DNA from: Cheilinus undulatus
Taxonomy: Eukaryota; Chordata; Actinopteri; Labriformes; Labridae
Assembly: GCF_018320785.1 (NCBI RefSeq)
Contig: NC_054882.1
Span: 25,238,719 to 25,302,718 of the forward strand
Direction: 5' to 3'
DNA length: 64,000 nt
Notes under the pieces: model-generated
The model's database searches: none
Seen by the model: only the letters and a program-made list of their open reading frames with translations
What the model was told of the DNA's origin: nothing
Part shown: positions 1 to 12,900 of the stretch, one piece after another
Layout: each line of letters opens with the position of its first letter
How positions within the stretch are numbered: position 1 is the first letter of the stretch
Made by a program: the position numbers and the translations under genes

Positions 1-270
1 GCTATGTAGATAATTAAGATATGTAGCTTACATAGCTGCTTTTTTAGCTTAGCTTTAGCTAAGTTAGCCATGTTGCTAAGCTCTGTTATATATGTAGCTT
101 AAGCAGCTAACAGAGCTACTAGCTATGCTTGCTGCATTAGAATGTTTTCATGGATGATGGTTTTATGTCAGTAAGCAGAACTTGGGTTCATTAAAAGATT
201 TGTAATCAGGTTTTGCAGGTTAGGTTTTTAACATTTAACTTTTGGTATCCTAGCCCTTACCCTAACCCTT
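1..270. repeat. AGCT-rich dispersed repeat (truncated at the window edge)
   Basis: Dense TAGCTAA, GCTAACAGAGCTA and TGTAGCTTA words fill 1-130. They are followed by GGTTTTGCAGGTTAGGTTTT near 214 and a CCCTTACCCTAACCC stretch near 255. The whole block is the reverse complement of the start of the repeat at 37800-38660 (there GTAAAAACCTGACCTGCAAAACC and GGGTTAGGGTAATGG). It is therefore one end of a dispersed element that continues left of the window. The telomere-like words are too short to mean a telomere. Confidence 0.6.
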
Positions 271-2477
271 AACAGAGGTTTAATCGATTTAATTGTAATT
301 CTGTTCTAAGGTGTACAGCATCTCAGATAAACGATCTGTGCAATTGACTGTCAGAGATGAAAGGTCTGCAGTCAGACTGTCTTGGACCAGGGAGCTTTGC
401 TGAGAGCTGCAAAGCATTGTGGGCAGTGTACTCCCATTTCATGCTTAATAATTGGTACACATCTAGGGATTTCCTGCATAAGCAAAATTGCATATATATT
501 GAGTCATTCTACATACTTAGTTTGACGGGAAAAATATTAAAAACTGTATTTTTGCAAAATGTGTTGCTTATAATTTTCTCTGACACGTACCCCTCTGAAG
601 CATTAACATCACTTAGAAGTAGTTCGAAATGCACCAATTGTTAAAACAAGGGCTGATACAGATGTTTAAAATGACAATTTAGCCAATGATGATACCAGTG
701 TTTATTTTTTTCAATACATTTTTTGGTGCAAGTCCCACTTTGGTCTCATTTTTTTGTCATGTTATACAATTAAAATAAATCAGAGTTCATCCAACCTCTG
801 TCCAGTAAAAATGTCTCTTCTTTGATTTAGCACTTAGATGACATGAAAGCATGACATTGACCGGGCACAACAAGTAAATAGCTGCTACTGACACCATTTC
901 ATACCGTAGGATTTGCAGAAGGCTGTTGTTTGTCAACAGGGTCAATATTGGCTAATACCAGTGTTAAACTGATGCATCTGTATATCTCTAGAAATTGTCA
1001 GCCTTTATGCTGATGCTCACATTTGCTTGTGTAGCTCATAAATGACATCAGTATTCATTTTAGCCTGTTTCATAACCAGCTGAAAACTTCTCACAGGAGT
1101 TTAAATCTCATTTTTGTCCCCTTTTATTGTAAACTCGAACACCACGGGTGTTTGTGCTCTTATACACCATGTATTTGGCTGTAGCTGAGGCTGATTTTAT
1201 CAGAGTTTTATGAGAGAATGAGAACAGGCGAAAGGATTGAATCAGGGTTTATTGCAAGTTATTGATCTTCTGGCTCCATGCTTAATTGTTTTGTCTCTGT
1301 CACCTCAGGGTGGTATCCTCTCTCTCTCTAACTCTACAAACACACAGATACCTCAGCTTGTTTTTCTGATGCAATGAACGGATTAGTCAGCCTTAGCTAG
1401 CCTTTTCCCTCTGTTTGCTTTTTTCTCTGCTTCTCTGACTCAAACTCAGGTGTATGTTATCACAAGCTTGTGGCTGCTGTACTTACTTCAGCATCTGGGA
1501 TCATAATAACTGCATAGAGCAGAGATTTCACTCACGCTGCTGTCTGGAGGCATAACGCTACTTTCCAAGCCAAACTTCAGTTTGTAATTGCTGCGTTGGC
1601 TTGGCAGCCTGACTTGGGGAGAGGGAGAAGGAGGAGGACAGAAATGAGCAGAGGGACAGGATTAGAGAGCCGTCAGATTAGCAGAGTTCAATAAGCTGCA
1701 GAAGAAATGGATATTATGGGATGACTGTGAGAATGTTGAGTATTTTATATGGGAAAAGAGACTGAAGATCCATGGAGTCTTGTGGATAAACTTGCTGAGT
1801 CATGCTGTGTGACGTTTTGTCCAAATGTTGTGTGAACTGAAAACCACACCAGAGTCAGCCTGTATCCCTCAGCATCCTGCTCTCTTCTGGAGGTGGAGAC
1901 GAAGAGTTGGGCTGTTATCATGGCCAGTCGACAGCATTCAAAGTGAATGAGTGGTCTGATGCAGGAAGGAGAGCAGCTCAATGAGCCGTTAAAGGTCTGT
2001 TTAAGCTTCTGCATGTCCAATTCTGTTAGAGCACAGTGTGCCTTCAGTTTACAGCCCGCTTCTTTGATTCCTTTTGTCGTCAGGCATCATGACTGTTTGA
2101 TTTAGCTCCTGTTGCTAAGTCACGGCTTGCACAGTTCCTCTTTGATTTGCTTGCTATTGATATGCTTATCTCAGGTAGATAAAAATAGTTTACTTTTCAC
2201 TGCAGCTTCCATTTTTAGGCTTTTTAACAGGATGACAATACATTTAGAAGAAGAGCTGCCAACAGCATCCAGAGCTGTGTTTTATTTATATTTATGAGCC
2301 CATATATCAACTTTCAGAATATTTGTGTCTGTAGCAAATGGTTTTAACTGATTCATAGGCGTACATTTGTCCCATTGGTGTATGAAAATCTACTTATTGA
2401 CTACGTATCAGCCTATTGTTGTGTTGCCATTGTTGTTGGTTCCACTAATATGCATTACATATAATATATATGCAGGT
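271..2477. other. Non-coding DNA upstream of tmem63c, with one dispersed repeat fragment
   Basis: No coding exon is recognised. About 380-500 shares the words GAGCTGCAAAGCATTGTGGG and a following ATTTCCTGCATAAGCAAAA-like stretch with 12370-12490, so both belong to one dispersed repeat. The remainder shows no feature I can name. A 5' non-coding tmem63c exon may be here, but none can be fixed from sequence. Confidence 0.4.
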
Positions 2478-2965
2478 ACAGTCACTGGTTAATCAGTATT
2501 CCTGGCCACCATTACACCATGAGGTGTAATGAGGCACTGCACATCACCACCAACACACCATCCCACTGTGAAGCACAGGGGTGGCAGCATCATGCTGTGG
2601 GGGTGCATCCAGCCCTGCAAGGCTTGTAAAGGTAGAGGGTAAAATGAATGAGGAAAAATATTGGAAAATCCTGGAGCACAATCTTTGTCGATTTCCAACA
2701 AAATTACAGGACAGCTTTGGAGAAGATGTATTTTCCAGCAAAACAAGGTGGATGTTCTGGAGTGGCTAAGTCAAAGCCCAGACCTAAATCCAATAGAGAA
2801 TTTGTAGTTGGGCTCAGCTATTCGTGCCTGATCCCCGTCCAGCCTGACAGAGCTTGAGCAGTTTTGCAAAGAAGAATGGAGTAGGGGCTAAATATTTATG
2901 CAATTAATGATTTTGCATCTCACATTTTTGTTTGTGAGAAATCTTTCTTTACTTTTACATTAAAG
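2478..2965 (+). mobile_element. Tc1-like transposon remnant (family 2), internally deleted
   Basis: It carries the Tc1 transposase signature GTGGCAGCATCATGCTGTGG at 2581 and, downstream, CCCAGACCTAAATCCAATAG, which encodes the usual DLNPIE-type motif. The opening stretch CACTGGTTAATCAGTATTCC is the reverse complement of 58275-58300 in the Tc1 copy at 57149-58540, so this is the same family in the opposite orientation with the middle lost. No intact transposase frame remains. Confidence 0.75.
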
Positions 2966-5225
2966 AGTTTTTATCTATTTTTTGTCACAAATCCCTACTA
3001 TACTCATCTATAAAAGCATTAAAAAGGGTATATTTTAATAGCCATTGTATATGTGTGTTAATAAGTGTGCTACTTTGGCTCTGTTGTGATTTGTGCCTTT
3101 ATCTCTGGCTCTGTTTTCATCCTCCAAATTCTCATGTCCCATCCACAACACTATCTGATTGGCTACACTCCACATAAATAACAGCCAATCAACACAGAGG
3201 CCTGGCACAGTGAGCTAGTTACATCACTTCCTGTTTCCCACTGCTATGCTGTTTCTCTCAGCACCATTGTTTATGTTGATGGAACTAGTGCTCAGTTGTT
3301 TATTTTCCTTTATTTTGTGATCACTGCTGCGATTTTAAGTTTTCATCAGTTCTCTTGTAACTAGAGCGAGGTCTAGCAGTTAGCTTCTCCTACCATGGTC
3401 AGTTTTTCTGCATCTCTTGAACAAAATAAGCTGTTCAGATCAGGGTGCTAGAGAAGCTGCAGCACCACTGTGCGCCATCTTTTTTATCGATGTATTTTTG
3501 TTTCCTGGGAACAGAGAAAAAATATTAAAGTTTTATATAGTCCTCACAAGTACAAATGTCCTTTATCTTAAACTGTTTGTCAGTTTGCTTGAAAAGGTTC
3601 ACATTATGACACAAATTTCCCAGAACTTCTGATTGAATACGTCTAAAATATCAATAATGCACTGTCTTCAAATGCACTGCAGTAGACTGAACAGGCATAA
3701 TGAGTTTGGGATCAAGCTTTAAATGGGAGAAGATGCTTCATGTTATTGTTTTCTCTGTGATCTGTAGGCTCTCTTCTTCCATATTCCATTTTTAGCTGTA
3801 AAATAATCCCTTTTTGCTTGTTGGTGGCTTAATTTACAATCGGCAAATAGAGAGGGTGGGATGTATGATACTTCGGCCTCTTTGATAAGAATACTCGGCA
3901 GACTCTGTGTACTTTATAGATCTGCTTTGTGATCTATACCCTCGGGGAATCTCCCCGTCCTCAGTTGTCACTGCAGGGAGGATCAGAAGCTTTGTATCTG
4001 ACAGGATCTGAATATTGATTGGAGGCTAACCGAAGTAAAGGAGAGGACTGTTGTGGTGCAGAAAGAGCTGCTGAATTATAACTGGCTTGTATTTTTGTAC
4101 CTCTGCAGGCCGCTCTGACAGTGTGATGTACAGCAGTCCAGCAGCGTGGCCATTGATCAGCTCGCCTCCTACGCCAGATAGCCTGCTATTTCGTTAATCC
4201 TTCACAAAAACTGCGATCAAGCCTCACAGGAAGTGACATCACTGGTGCGGGGATAAATCACACCAAGGTTACATTGTGATAATGCGTGGCAGTTTGAAGG
4301 CCTTTAGCTGCCTCTGCTTTCTCCCATTTGTTTTGGTCTCGTGTTACCTTGCAGCTCTTGTGAGTTAGCGAATGATGCATTCTTGGCTTCATGGTGTGTT
4401 TACTACACGGCATGCTGTTATGTAAGAAAAACAACATCTCTGAGTATGTGGTGGAAGCTCATTTCTGCTGCAAAATGTGATGATTGGCGTCTTTAGCTCA
4501 GGTGTAATCACTGTATTGATGCAACGCTTTGTCAGCACTCTGTTTTTGCTCCATTTCCCTCAGACTGTTTATTCAGTGAGAGGAGTGTACACAAGCCAAC
4601 AGCTGCGAGTCGGGACTGTATTGATCCAAAGTGAGGAGAGTGTTCTGCTGGAGGACAGATGGTTCTGTGGTCATAGCAGTGTGAATGATTGTATTCTGTA
4701 CATGCTTCCTCTACAATCCTCTACAAGCTGTTTGAAAAGACGTGAGAGTACAGCATAAGCTTTCTGTCAAATGTATTTTGGAGTTAAATTGGCTGATTAG
4801 CATCTTTTTGTCTGACTTTTTAAAGTGCTTTTTGTTTATTTTTCATCCGATCAGTTTGTCCCTTGTATTTGGCATCTCACTTCCATTTGTCAGATAAAGA
4901 AATGGCCACAGATCAATGGCCACTAATGGACTGTAGCTCATTAGACTGATCTTTACAAATGCTAGCATGACCGCTCTGAGAGGGTGGCAGCTTGTCTGAA
5001 AGAAAGGGCCACAGCTGAAAAGAGTAAACCATTGAAATCAATTTAGAGTTCTCTTACAAACAAAGCACCCTTTCTTACCTCAACCATTAAAATACACAAA
5101 CATTGTTAATCTCAGGCAAATGGGTGAGGAGTGAAGAATGGTGGACCAAAAAACATATTGCACTGGTTTGATCTGAATGGTAATGCTATTAGTCTGATTT
5201 TTTTGCCTCTGAGACATAACAAATT
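2966..5225. other. Non-coding DNA, nothing recognised
   Basis: Only short frames without family resemblance are present, and no terminal repeats or target duplications could be paired. It could hold regulatory DNA or the missing 5' exon of tmem63c. Confidence 0.3.
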
Positions 5226-5229
5226 GTCG

Positions 5230-6612
5230 TTTTAATAAAAGTGAGAGGGACCTGGATGCAGCTGAGGACCTCCACTTCATACCGGAAGTCGGACAAGCGC
5301 TGCCATATCTCGTCTTCTAATACCGGAAGTCACTTGAACTGTCGCCGCCATGTTGATAGAGGAAAGTCCACTACATGAGGAAATACAAGTAGTCGAAAAG
5401 TATGTGAGCTTTCAGACTAACAAGCACAGTTATTACGCAACATTAATTTTAATGAATCCATGTATGATCCAAATTCAATTATCAGTGAGCGCAGCCATAA
5501 TATGTGACGGGAGATTGGCTGGCTGGCCAGATGCCAAGGTCGCTGCCATGTTGCCAGAGGCAAGTCCACTACGTCATTCAATACAGTAGACAAGGATTGT
5601 GCACATTTTTGAAATAAATTAATCAATCAGATTGATCAATTAACTGATCCGATTAATATATATATGTATATATAAATATATAATTCAAAATATAAAATAT
5701 TTATACATATATGAAACTGTATTATGTATAAAATTGTTTTATTTTAAATCATGAAGTACATCTTTTCATTCCAAAAACATGCACAATCCTTGTCTACTGT
5801 ATTGAATGACGTAGCGGCTTGCCTCTGGCAACATGGCGGCAACATCGGCGTCTGGCCAGTCAGCCAATCTCTCCTCGCATATTGTGTCTGTGCTCAGTGA
5901 TTCGTGAATCTGGATCATAAATCAATTCATCAAAATAAATGTAGTGTTATTGCTGTGCTTATTAAGCCAAAACTCACATATTTTTCATCTACTTGTATTT
6001 CCTTTTGTGGCAGACTTGCCTATATTAATATGGCGGCGACACACGGAAAAAACAACGAAGAGGACGTTCAGTTCAAGTGACCGCTATGGGCTCTATGCAT
6101 GAACTGCTTCCGCATTTGGCATTAGACCGCTCCCACACTTCCAGTCGGGAGAAGAGAAAGGCGTATGATGGCAAATTCGTTGTGGTTTACTCACTGTTTG
6201 CATGAGTTACCTGAGCTGACTGTCAATGACGAGTTAAATTTAGCTGAAGATATACATTGCAGCACGCAGCAACGGTGTCCAGAAGTGCTTTTAACCTGTT
6301 TTTGAAACATCATTTTAGCATGTTTGGATGCCAAGTGATGATGATAAAGTAAACACAAACAACAATCGAAACAAAAAAAAACCAATGAAACAGACAAATT
6401 AAGGCAGTATAGGAGGGTTTAGATTCCGTTTTGGCTTAACAAGTATCATTGGGCAGAAGTTGTGAAATGGTCTAATTTTCCACTGAAAATACGCAACCCC
6501 CTGCCGTGCCTAACCCATTAGAAGACAAGATATGGCAGCGATTTTCTGACTTCTGGTGTGAAGTGAAGGTCCTCAGCTGCATCCAGGTACTCGTGATAAA
6601 AGTCGTAGACCA
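5230..6612. mobile_element. Large foldback (inverted-repeat) element, about 1.4 kb
   Basis: The outer arms 5245-5317 and 6523-6595 are inverted copies (shared words CCTGGATGCAGCTGAGGACC and CTGCCATATCTCGTCTTCTAA). The inner arms run about 5331-5610 and 5775-6083, again inverted, with shared words such as GTTGCCAGAGGCAAG and ATTCAATACAGTAGACAAGG. The loop 5611-5774 is AT-rich. The right side has an extra 440 bases (6084-6522) absent from the left arm, so it holds an insertion or the left has a deletion. No transposase frame is present, which fits a non-autonomous foldback DNA transposon. It sits just before the first tmem63c coding exon. Confidence 0.8.
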
Positions 6613-6948
6613 GTGGTGCTGGTGGGAGTGGGGATAAATATCATGGCTCTACACTTTGGGTTCAATCTCAGTAAAGCTATTTAACTTTGTAGATTAAAAA
6701 GAAACATTAAAAACAAATAAACACATTGTACACTTGTATCAGGCCAGCAGTTTCTGTTAAGCGTAAATAAAGCAGTAGCATCACATTCAAATCAACAGCA
6801 GTTAGATCATTATAAATATAATATTTATTCACCACACCTGTACTCGGCATGTGAGCCTCAAAGCTAATAGTAAACAGATTTTAGTCCAATGGTTGACTTA
6901 TTTTGGCTAACAGTCTTGTTTATTTTCTCCAGGTTTGGTCCAGTCCTG

Positions 6949-9900
6949 ATGGCGCACTCTGAGCTGTTTGAGACGTTAGCGCCCCCTGTGGAGGGGAGGT
7001 CTGTGGAGCTGGATGTTCTGAGCTTTTTGGACTCGTTCAGAGAAGGAAACAGTACGGCTGAGAGATGTTACCGCTCACATTCCCGCAGCAGCGTCCTCCA
7101 GGGGCTGCCGTTCGGAGGGGTGCCCACTGTCCTTGCCATCAACGTGGTGCTTTGGATGGTAAGATTCAAACTAATACAACTCACTTTAGATGATTAACAG
7201 AAAGTCATTTACTTTTATTTTTTTATTTGTCCAGTAGTCCTTACTTTCTGAAACAACTACTGCAGTTGACTTTTGATATTATTAAAATACACAAAGGGTT
7301 CATTCAATGATTATTTCCCCAATAAAAGTGTTCTTTTATAAAATTCCAGAGGAAAAATGTCTTCACAAGGTCCCAGTACCCCTGATGTCTCACAATGTTA
7401 ACTCTCAACAACTCTCTTTATTACCTTATTAACAGAAAAAGGATGTAAAAATTATACATAAGAAAAAACTTGTTGATCTCTTGACCTCTTATTCACTTGT
7501 ATTTGTGCACAGCTGCAGCTCAGTCGGTCTTGACACCATTGCCTCTGAATATACACTGAGCTGCCAGCAGCCTGTGGAGATGTAATGAAGACCCTGATAC
7601 AAGCTGGCAGCATGAGGTGAAACACTGTCAGAGGGATGCTACAGTAAAATAAAGCTTCTAATGGACACGCTGTCTCAAACACTTCAGTCCAAACTTGATG
7701 ATAACACAATGCAGCAGCAGTGACAGGAGAAAGAAACACATTTGTTAAAAACTGTCAACACATGGCCACTGGAAATATTCATCCATCCATTATCTACACT
7801 GCTTATCCTGTTCTAAGTTGTAGGGGGCTGTAGCCGATCCCAGCTGTCATTGGGCAAGGGGTGGTGTGCAGTCCATCACAGGGCTGAGACAAACAACCAA
7901 CCACACTCACTCTCCGACCTACAGGCAATTTAGAGTCATCAATTAACCTAACGAGCATGCCGTTGGAGGGTGAGAGGAAGCCAGCCAGGAAAAACATACA
8001 TAAAAATATTTCTGTTTTGAATGAACTGGCCACAAACATTTTTTTCTCTCTCATGCAGACCTTAAAGCCTTTCTTTCTATGTAGTTGTTTTTCATGCCTG
8101 AAACTGCTGCTGCAGGGTAGATGTCTGCTGAGGTGATAGACAAAAGGTTCCATTTTTAACTTTGACAATAACTAATTCATTTGACTATCAAGAGAAAAAT
8201 AGAATAGCTTGTAAAAAATCTATATATGCACAGTATGTTACTTTGTATTTGGTCCTCACTTCCCGTAGTCATCATCTACATGATTCAGATACTGATGATA
8301 GCTTGTTTAAACCACTCTTTTCTAACAGTTATGTTTTAAAAAGCATAGATTTTTTAACACTTTATATATGGGTCAAACATACTGTAAAATTTGGTTGACC
8401 ACAAATCTGATTAGCACATTAGCATTACAGACATATGCAATGTTAGTTGGTTACAACCAAGCAGCATCTTCAAGTCATAAAAAATAAAGCTAAATCAGGA
8501 GTGTAAAACATTGCAGTTCCTCAAGTGGCCACTTGAGCCTTGCACCAAGAGCACAGGAAACCCCATAAGGTCCCACATTAAAATGGCCATTTTAGAGCAG
8601 AAATAACCCCCCAATCTAGTTCAATAAACAGTTTTGGCCTGAGTAATTTCATTATTGGTCCGCTCTACATTATACGGGTAATGAATACTTTAATAACATA
8701 TCTGTTTGTATTGCATGAAGGCTATGAGTTGTATACTAATAATGAATAATGGATGTGACTGATCCGACTGACTGGTGAGTGCATGGTAGTGGTTTTCCAG
8801 CAGGCTTGAGACCCCTGCCCCCACCCCCAGTTCCACCTTCTTGCCTATTTTCTAGCTTGACTCAAAGTTAGGCCTACTTCACATATATTGTACACACAAA
8901 AACATTTTCATGTACATGAAAACTCAGAAAGCTAAGTCATATGTTGTGGAGAGATCCCTGAATCAACACTACACTACACCACTCCTTGACTGTGTGGCAG
9001 GGTTTTTTGAGGCGTGTCTGGTGAATTTGCTCAACCTACCAGCCACTGGGGCTGGTAAATAAAAGTAGACTTACCTAACAGAGTAATTTTGTGACACTAA
9101 GGCCAGCCACACACTAAAGGATTTTAAGCCCGATTTGGGGCAAGATTTGCCTCCCCCGACGATTGTGGGGGTGTATCCCGAGAGGAGCCTTGTCGCTGTT
9201 TGCCTGAATAATCCTCGTGTGTGTGGTGTCAACATGATTGTTTTACTGCACCAAATCAGGTTGTAGCCTACAAAATCCTGACTTGTAAATATCAAACATT
9301 CTAGCTGAATCATTTCACTGCTCACAACCATAAACACAACTTTAACTTAATTCCAGCCAGGATTTCATCCTGAGTCTTTCCCATGTTTTACGATTTTTGC
9401 TTCACACATACCAGGGCAACCTGTTGTGGAGAGACAGCAAGAGGGTATTGACTGACATCCATGTTTGTTTGTTTGTTTTTTTTCTAAAGTCACGTGATCA
9501 CAGGTCGATAGGTGTGTGGTCTCCAGTGATCTGACAGTCTGGCTCAGTCATCTAGTGTGTGCATTCAGAGGATTAAAGATGAAAAATCATTTCAAATTGT
9601 CCCCATACCTGTGGTCTCCCATGGTTTTAAAATCATTTAAGATTTAAAAATCATCTAGTGTGTGGCTGGTTTAACTTAAACCCCCTTTTTTGCTTGTTTC
9701 TACCAGCCAAACTGACATCAGGAGAGAAGGGCCTTAGTAGGAGAGGCGTCCTCAACACATGAAAGCCCATTTGGAGTTTCCAAAAAAAATCACCTGAAGG
9801 ACTCTCAGACTGTGAGCAGCAGGATTCTCTGGTCTGATGAAACCAAGATTGAACTGTTTGGCCTCAGTTCTAAAAGTAATGTCTGGAGGAAACCAGGCAC

Positions 9901-12900
9901 CACTTATCACCTGTCTTTTCCCTTTTAAACAGTGAAGCATTGTGGTGGCAGCATCATGCTGTGGGGGGGATTTTCAGCAGCATTTTTTGCAAACTCCTTG
10001 CAGGCTTTCATGTGATTTGCACTAAGGGGAGGCTTCTGTCTCCAATTTTTAGCCATAAAGCCCAGCTCAGCGGAGTCCTGCAGTGATGGTTGTCCTGCTG
10101 GAACTTTGTCCCATCAAGACCGTCAGGTTCTTGGTCACCTCTCTTATTAAGGCCCTTCTCCCCTGACTGCTCGGTTTGGATTGGCAACTAGCTCCTGGAC
10201 GAATCCTGGTTTGCCAAAAAAACCCAAAAGAGATTAACAACTGTAGCATCAGGATGCAACATAACCATAATGAAAAGAGTGAAGGGGGTTTTTCTGAATG
10301 CACTGTATTGCAGACCATCAAAATAGATCTTTGATGACTAAAACTGACCAAAAGTAAGAGTAGTTTTCATCAAGGTGACTAAAACTACACCAAAATGTAA
10401 TTTAGTTTTCACTGGACATTTAAAACCCATGATATTTCTCCACTGTGGGTAAATCTGTCAAAATACAGTGCATCTGTGGCTCTTCTGCCTCTCAGCTGTA
10501 GAAAGCAGGGACCCCAGGATTGGCAGACCCTACAAACATAATGGACCTTTTTTTAATCCTTACCTCTGTGCATGTGTCTGATATTAAACTGCAGGAAAAT
10601 TCTCTTTGCTCCAGTATGTAATCACCATTGACAAACGTGCTTCTGTGTTTTCACCTCCGTCTCCAGTTAATAATGGGCTTCAGTTTTCACTTGTCAGTGA
10701 CCTCGGCTCATCAGTCAGACCTTGTCAAGCTCCATCTCTGCGCTCATATCATTCTCAATCTGACATCTCCCCACCTTAATTGGCCCATTTGATCATTGGC
10801 CCGGTTGCCAAGACAACGCCAAGGGTTGAGGCGCCGTCACTTAATGACAGGCATGAGTCAAAGCTTGCCTCCCCCACCTCCCCCAGGTGACGGGGAGCAC
10901 GCCTCTGCATCAATGCCATCATCATGCAGAATAAATCATCTGTGGGACCTACAGAGAATACGCCTACGCATCGGGATGGAATAAAATAAAACAACAGGAA
11001 GGAAAACAGCAAGATAATGGAGGGATTCTTATTAAAGGAAGGAGTTTGTGCCCTGCATAAATGTGAACACACACTCATTAATCATCTACTTCTCAGTCAA
11101 GGATGTCCTGATTGTGTATGCACGGCTCTAAATCACTAAATCATGAATCATTCAACTTTCACAGGAGCTTTCTTCTTATTAAAATCCAAATGTCTCTGCT
11201 AAATGAGTTAATGATTTAACGCCGCAATTTAAATCAAACATTCATCAGCACTTTTACCAAATTTGCATTTGTCAACATTCATCTAGAGTCACCCATTTAT
11301 CCTCTTAAATATCCTTTTAATAGCAGGAATCCACCATTATGCTTTTATTAGTCACTGAATTCTCACTTTTCCCCCTTTAGTTCTCTTTTTCTAGCAGAAT
11401 AGAGGCTTTTAAGGTTTTTTCTTGTCTTTGACCACACTCATTCTTCATTAGTGCTCAGCATGTGTTCTCATGTGCATGCTGACCCATCTCCGGTAGTTTC
11501 CAAGACAACCACGTATTACTCTAAAGAGAGAAGATGGCTTGTCAATGCTGCTGAACCTTTTTATTCGTAGGCTTTTTATTACTGAATAAAGAAATAGGTC
11601 TCAGCTTTCAAATAAAGAAGTATGAAAGGTTTTGTTCCATGGTTTGAATCAGATTCCCAGCATCTCTTTATTCGTGTTCTGCTCCTGTGTTTCAGTTCCT
11701 GCTGCTCATCTTCTCCTGTCTGAGGAAGGCTGCGTGGGACTACGGCCGCCTGGCTCTGCTGATGGAGAACGACAGGTGAATCCATCTACTGCTGTCTGAT
11801 ACCCTTTGTGGTTCCTGAGCCACGTCCACATTTAAGATGGAGAAACAAATCTAAGTTGACCACTCCTGAGTCCTGATCCTGAAGGCTGCAGCTCCCTCTG
11901 CTGGTAGTATGTAGGAAGCAAATGGCGTTAAGAGTTTCTCCATGGCCTTCTTTAAAACATCAAAACACAAGCCAGACAAAAGCAAGGTGAGATAAGGCTA
12001 ATTAAAAAGCACCATTTATACATGGTAAAGCAATTACAAGAACTTTAAAGTGTTGAAAAGAAATATTTTATAACAATGGAAGCATTACAATACATGAGAG
12101 AGGGAAATAAACTAATTTATAAAGATAAAATAAAAAATATCAAATGAAATAAATAATAAAATATCGCCATCAGAATGTCCTATTTCAGATTTTTATTTGA
12201 AAGATTTGCCAAAAAAATCTAAAATTATGTTTTCACTTTGTCAACATAAACAAAATTGACAAAAGTGAAAGGGGTCTTAATACTTTTTGAATGCACTGTG
12301 TTTAAATGTTACTTTTTTTATTTCTATGCCACTTGTAGGCTGTTTGGCAGTTCCTGCCACTGAACAGACTGAAGAGCTGCAAAGCATTGTGGGGCAGTTG
12401 TGTATGAAGTGAGCTCTTATGTCATACTTAAAAATTCTGGCAAATCAAGAATACATACATGGATTTCTTGCGTAAACAAAACTGCATGCAAATGGTCATG
12501 AGGTCTTGGATTGAACTGAGCATAAGAGCAATTCAGTTGCCTCATTCAAATGAGCAGTTACACAAAAGCTTGTATTTACACACATATATGTGGGTATATA
12601 TGGAAAGATTTTTGGAGGTTTCACCCCTATTGAGACTACTGCGTGGTCTTGTCCTAATCATAGTGGATTCTGCAAAGCAGTCCACCCCAGAATGTCTTCC
12701 TGAGGATACAGGCTCACAGTTTGCCTCTTCTGTTGGGCACAGCCCTAAGCTGCCCTGGAAATCCCCACAGGGGTAGAGTGGTGGTGAAATTGAAGGATAT
12801 GCTCAATTTAACCATTCTAATAACTTTAGATTCAACAAAAGAAACAAATATAGCTTTGAGCGCAATTTCTTATAACAGCATTTATATTGTTCACTGAAAA

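Noticed and set aside
240..275. Telomere-like CCCTAACCC words
   Set aside because: Only two or three imperfect units, and they recur inverted at 37830 as part of a dispersed repeat.
7803..8168. 121-codon open frame, - strand
   Set aside because: It largely translates the interspersed repeat at 7786-7990 and intron sequence.
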